Shown in pieces: positions 63,847-64,000 of a stretch of DNA of 64,000 bases. The stretch is from PALSA-1004 sp041483135. Lineage in GTDB: Bacteria; Pseudomonadota; Gammaproteobacteria; Burkholderiales; SG8-41. Under the pieces are notes generated by a model. The model did not search any database and was not told where the DNA came from. It saw only the letters and a program-made list of their open reading frames with translations. The stretch lies in NCBI GenBank assembly GCA_041483135.1, contig JBGPFE010000001.1, forward strand, positions 62,001 through 126,000, read 5' to 3'. Made by a program: the position numbers and the translations under genes. How positions within the stretch are numbered: the stretch's first letter is position 1; every line of letters starts with the position of its first letter.

Positions 63847-63915
63847 TTGACCCTCCTTGGTCATCGTTGGCGGTCGTGATTATTGGTTTCCTCGCGGCCG
63901 GCACTTCCGCGGCGG

Positions 63916-63945
63916 AGTATAGCAATGGCGTTTTCAGCGCCGCAA
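63916..63945 (-). promoter_or_regulatory. Possible sigma-70 promoter of the solute-binding protein gene
   Basis: On the minus strand TTGCGG, an 18-bp spacer and TATACT lie about 70-100 bp upstream of the start codon. The match is reasonable but unproven. Confidence 0.35.
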
Positions 63946-64000
63946 CATGATCGCGCGCATGCCGGCGCGCTTGATGCTGACATTATACGGTCTGGGGATT

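Overview
The window reads as chromosome of a GC-rich, facultatively anaerobic betaproteobacterium. The block purL - Nfu - parvulin - bolA - yciB - msrB, the TctC-type (Bug) binding protein and the System I cytochrome c machinery suggest the Rhodocyclales/Nitrosomonadales side of the class. That placement is inference from gene content, not from a marker-gene tree. There is no rRNA, tRNA, CRISPR array or intact insertion sequence that I can see. Coding density is high and nearly all genes are intact.

Layout. (1) 0.1-8.3 kb: a Tat-exported, molybdopterin, cysteine-type formate dehydrogenase operon (multi-cluster ferredoxin, TorD chaperone, small Tat protein, alpha, beta, a small lipoprotein, cytochrome b gamma, a small exported protein), ending at a strong terminator. 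(2) 8.9-23.4 kb: a cytochrome-rich region with 38 CXXCH haem motifs. It holds a nine-haem/cytochrome b fusion resembling Geobacter CbcL, a NrfD/Fe-S/hexahaem quinone module, two tetrahaem c4-like lipoproteins, a membrane monohaem protein, small c5/c551-type carriers, and an MtrA/PioA-type decahaem cytochrome with an MtrB/PioB-type outer-membrane beta-barrel. Together these look like an extracellular electron transfer route. (3) 23.6-30.5 kb: the cytochrome c maturation genes, split into two convergent blocks, ccmEFGHI (+) and ccmABCD (-). (4) 30.7-37.0 kb: NAD-malic enzyme and a thiamine-dependent 2-oxoacid oxidoreductase with a fused FAD/ferredoxin subunit, each preceded by an FNR/Anr-like box. 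(5) 37.0-38.8 kb: a frameshifted TctC-type binding protein and a short-chain dehydrogenase. (6) 38.9-44.3 kb: molybdenum/tungsten handling (moeA; tupABC-mobB-moaD-moaE-modE). (7) 44.3-47.6 kb: a TSUP/TauE permease behind a near-perfect ModE operator, then a SoxC-type sulfite dehydrogenase and its cytochrome. (8) 47.7-63.9 kb: housekeeping and accessory genes (crcB, DUF190, ilvD, usp, antiporter, nnr, purL, nfu, PPIase, bolA, yciB, msrB), a carboxyltransferase with a stand-alone biotin carrier, and a solute-binding protein. Two MITE-like elements lie between nnr and purL.

How it fits together (inference): formate and reduced quinone feed inner-membrane quinol:cytochrome modules. Periplasmic carriers pass electrons to an MtrA/MtrB-like conduit. 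The Ccm genes mature the haems, and the Mo/W cluster supplies cofactor for formate and sulfite dehydrogenases. FNR-like boxes in front of the decahaem, malic enzyme and oxoacid oxidoreductase genes imply induction without oxygen.
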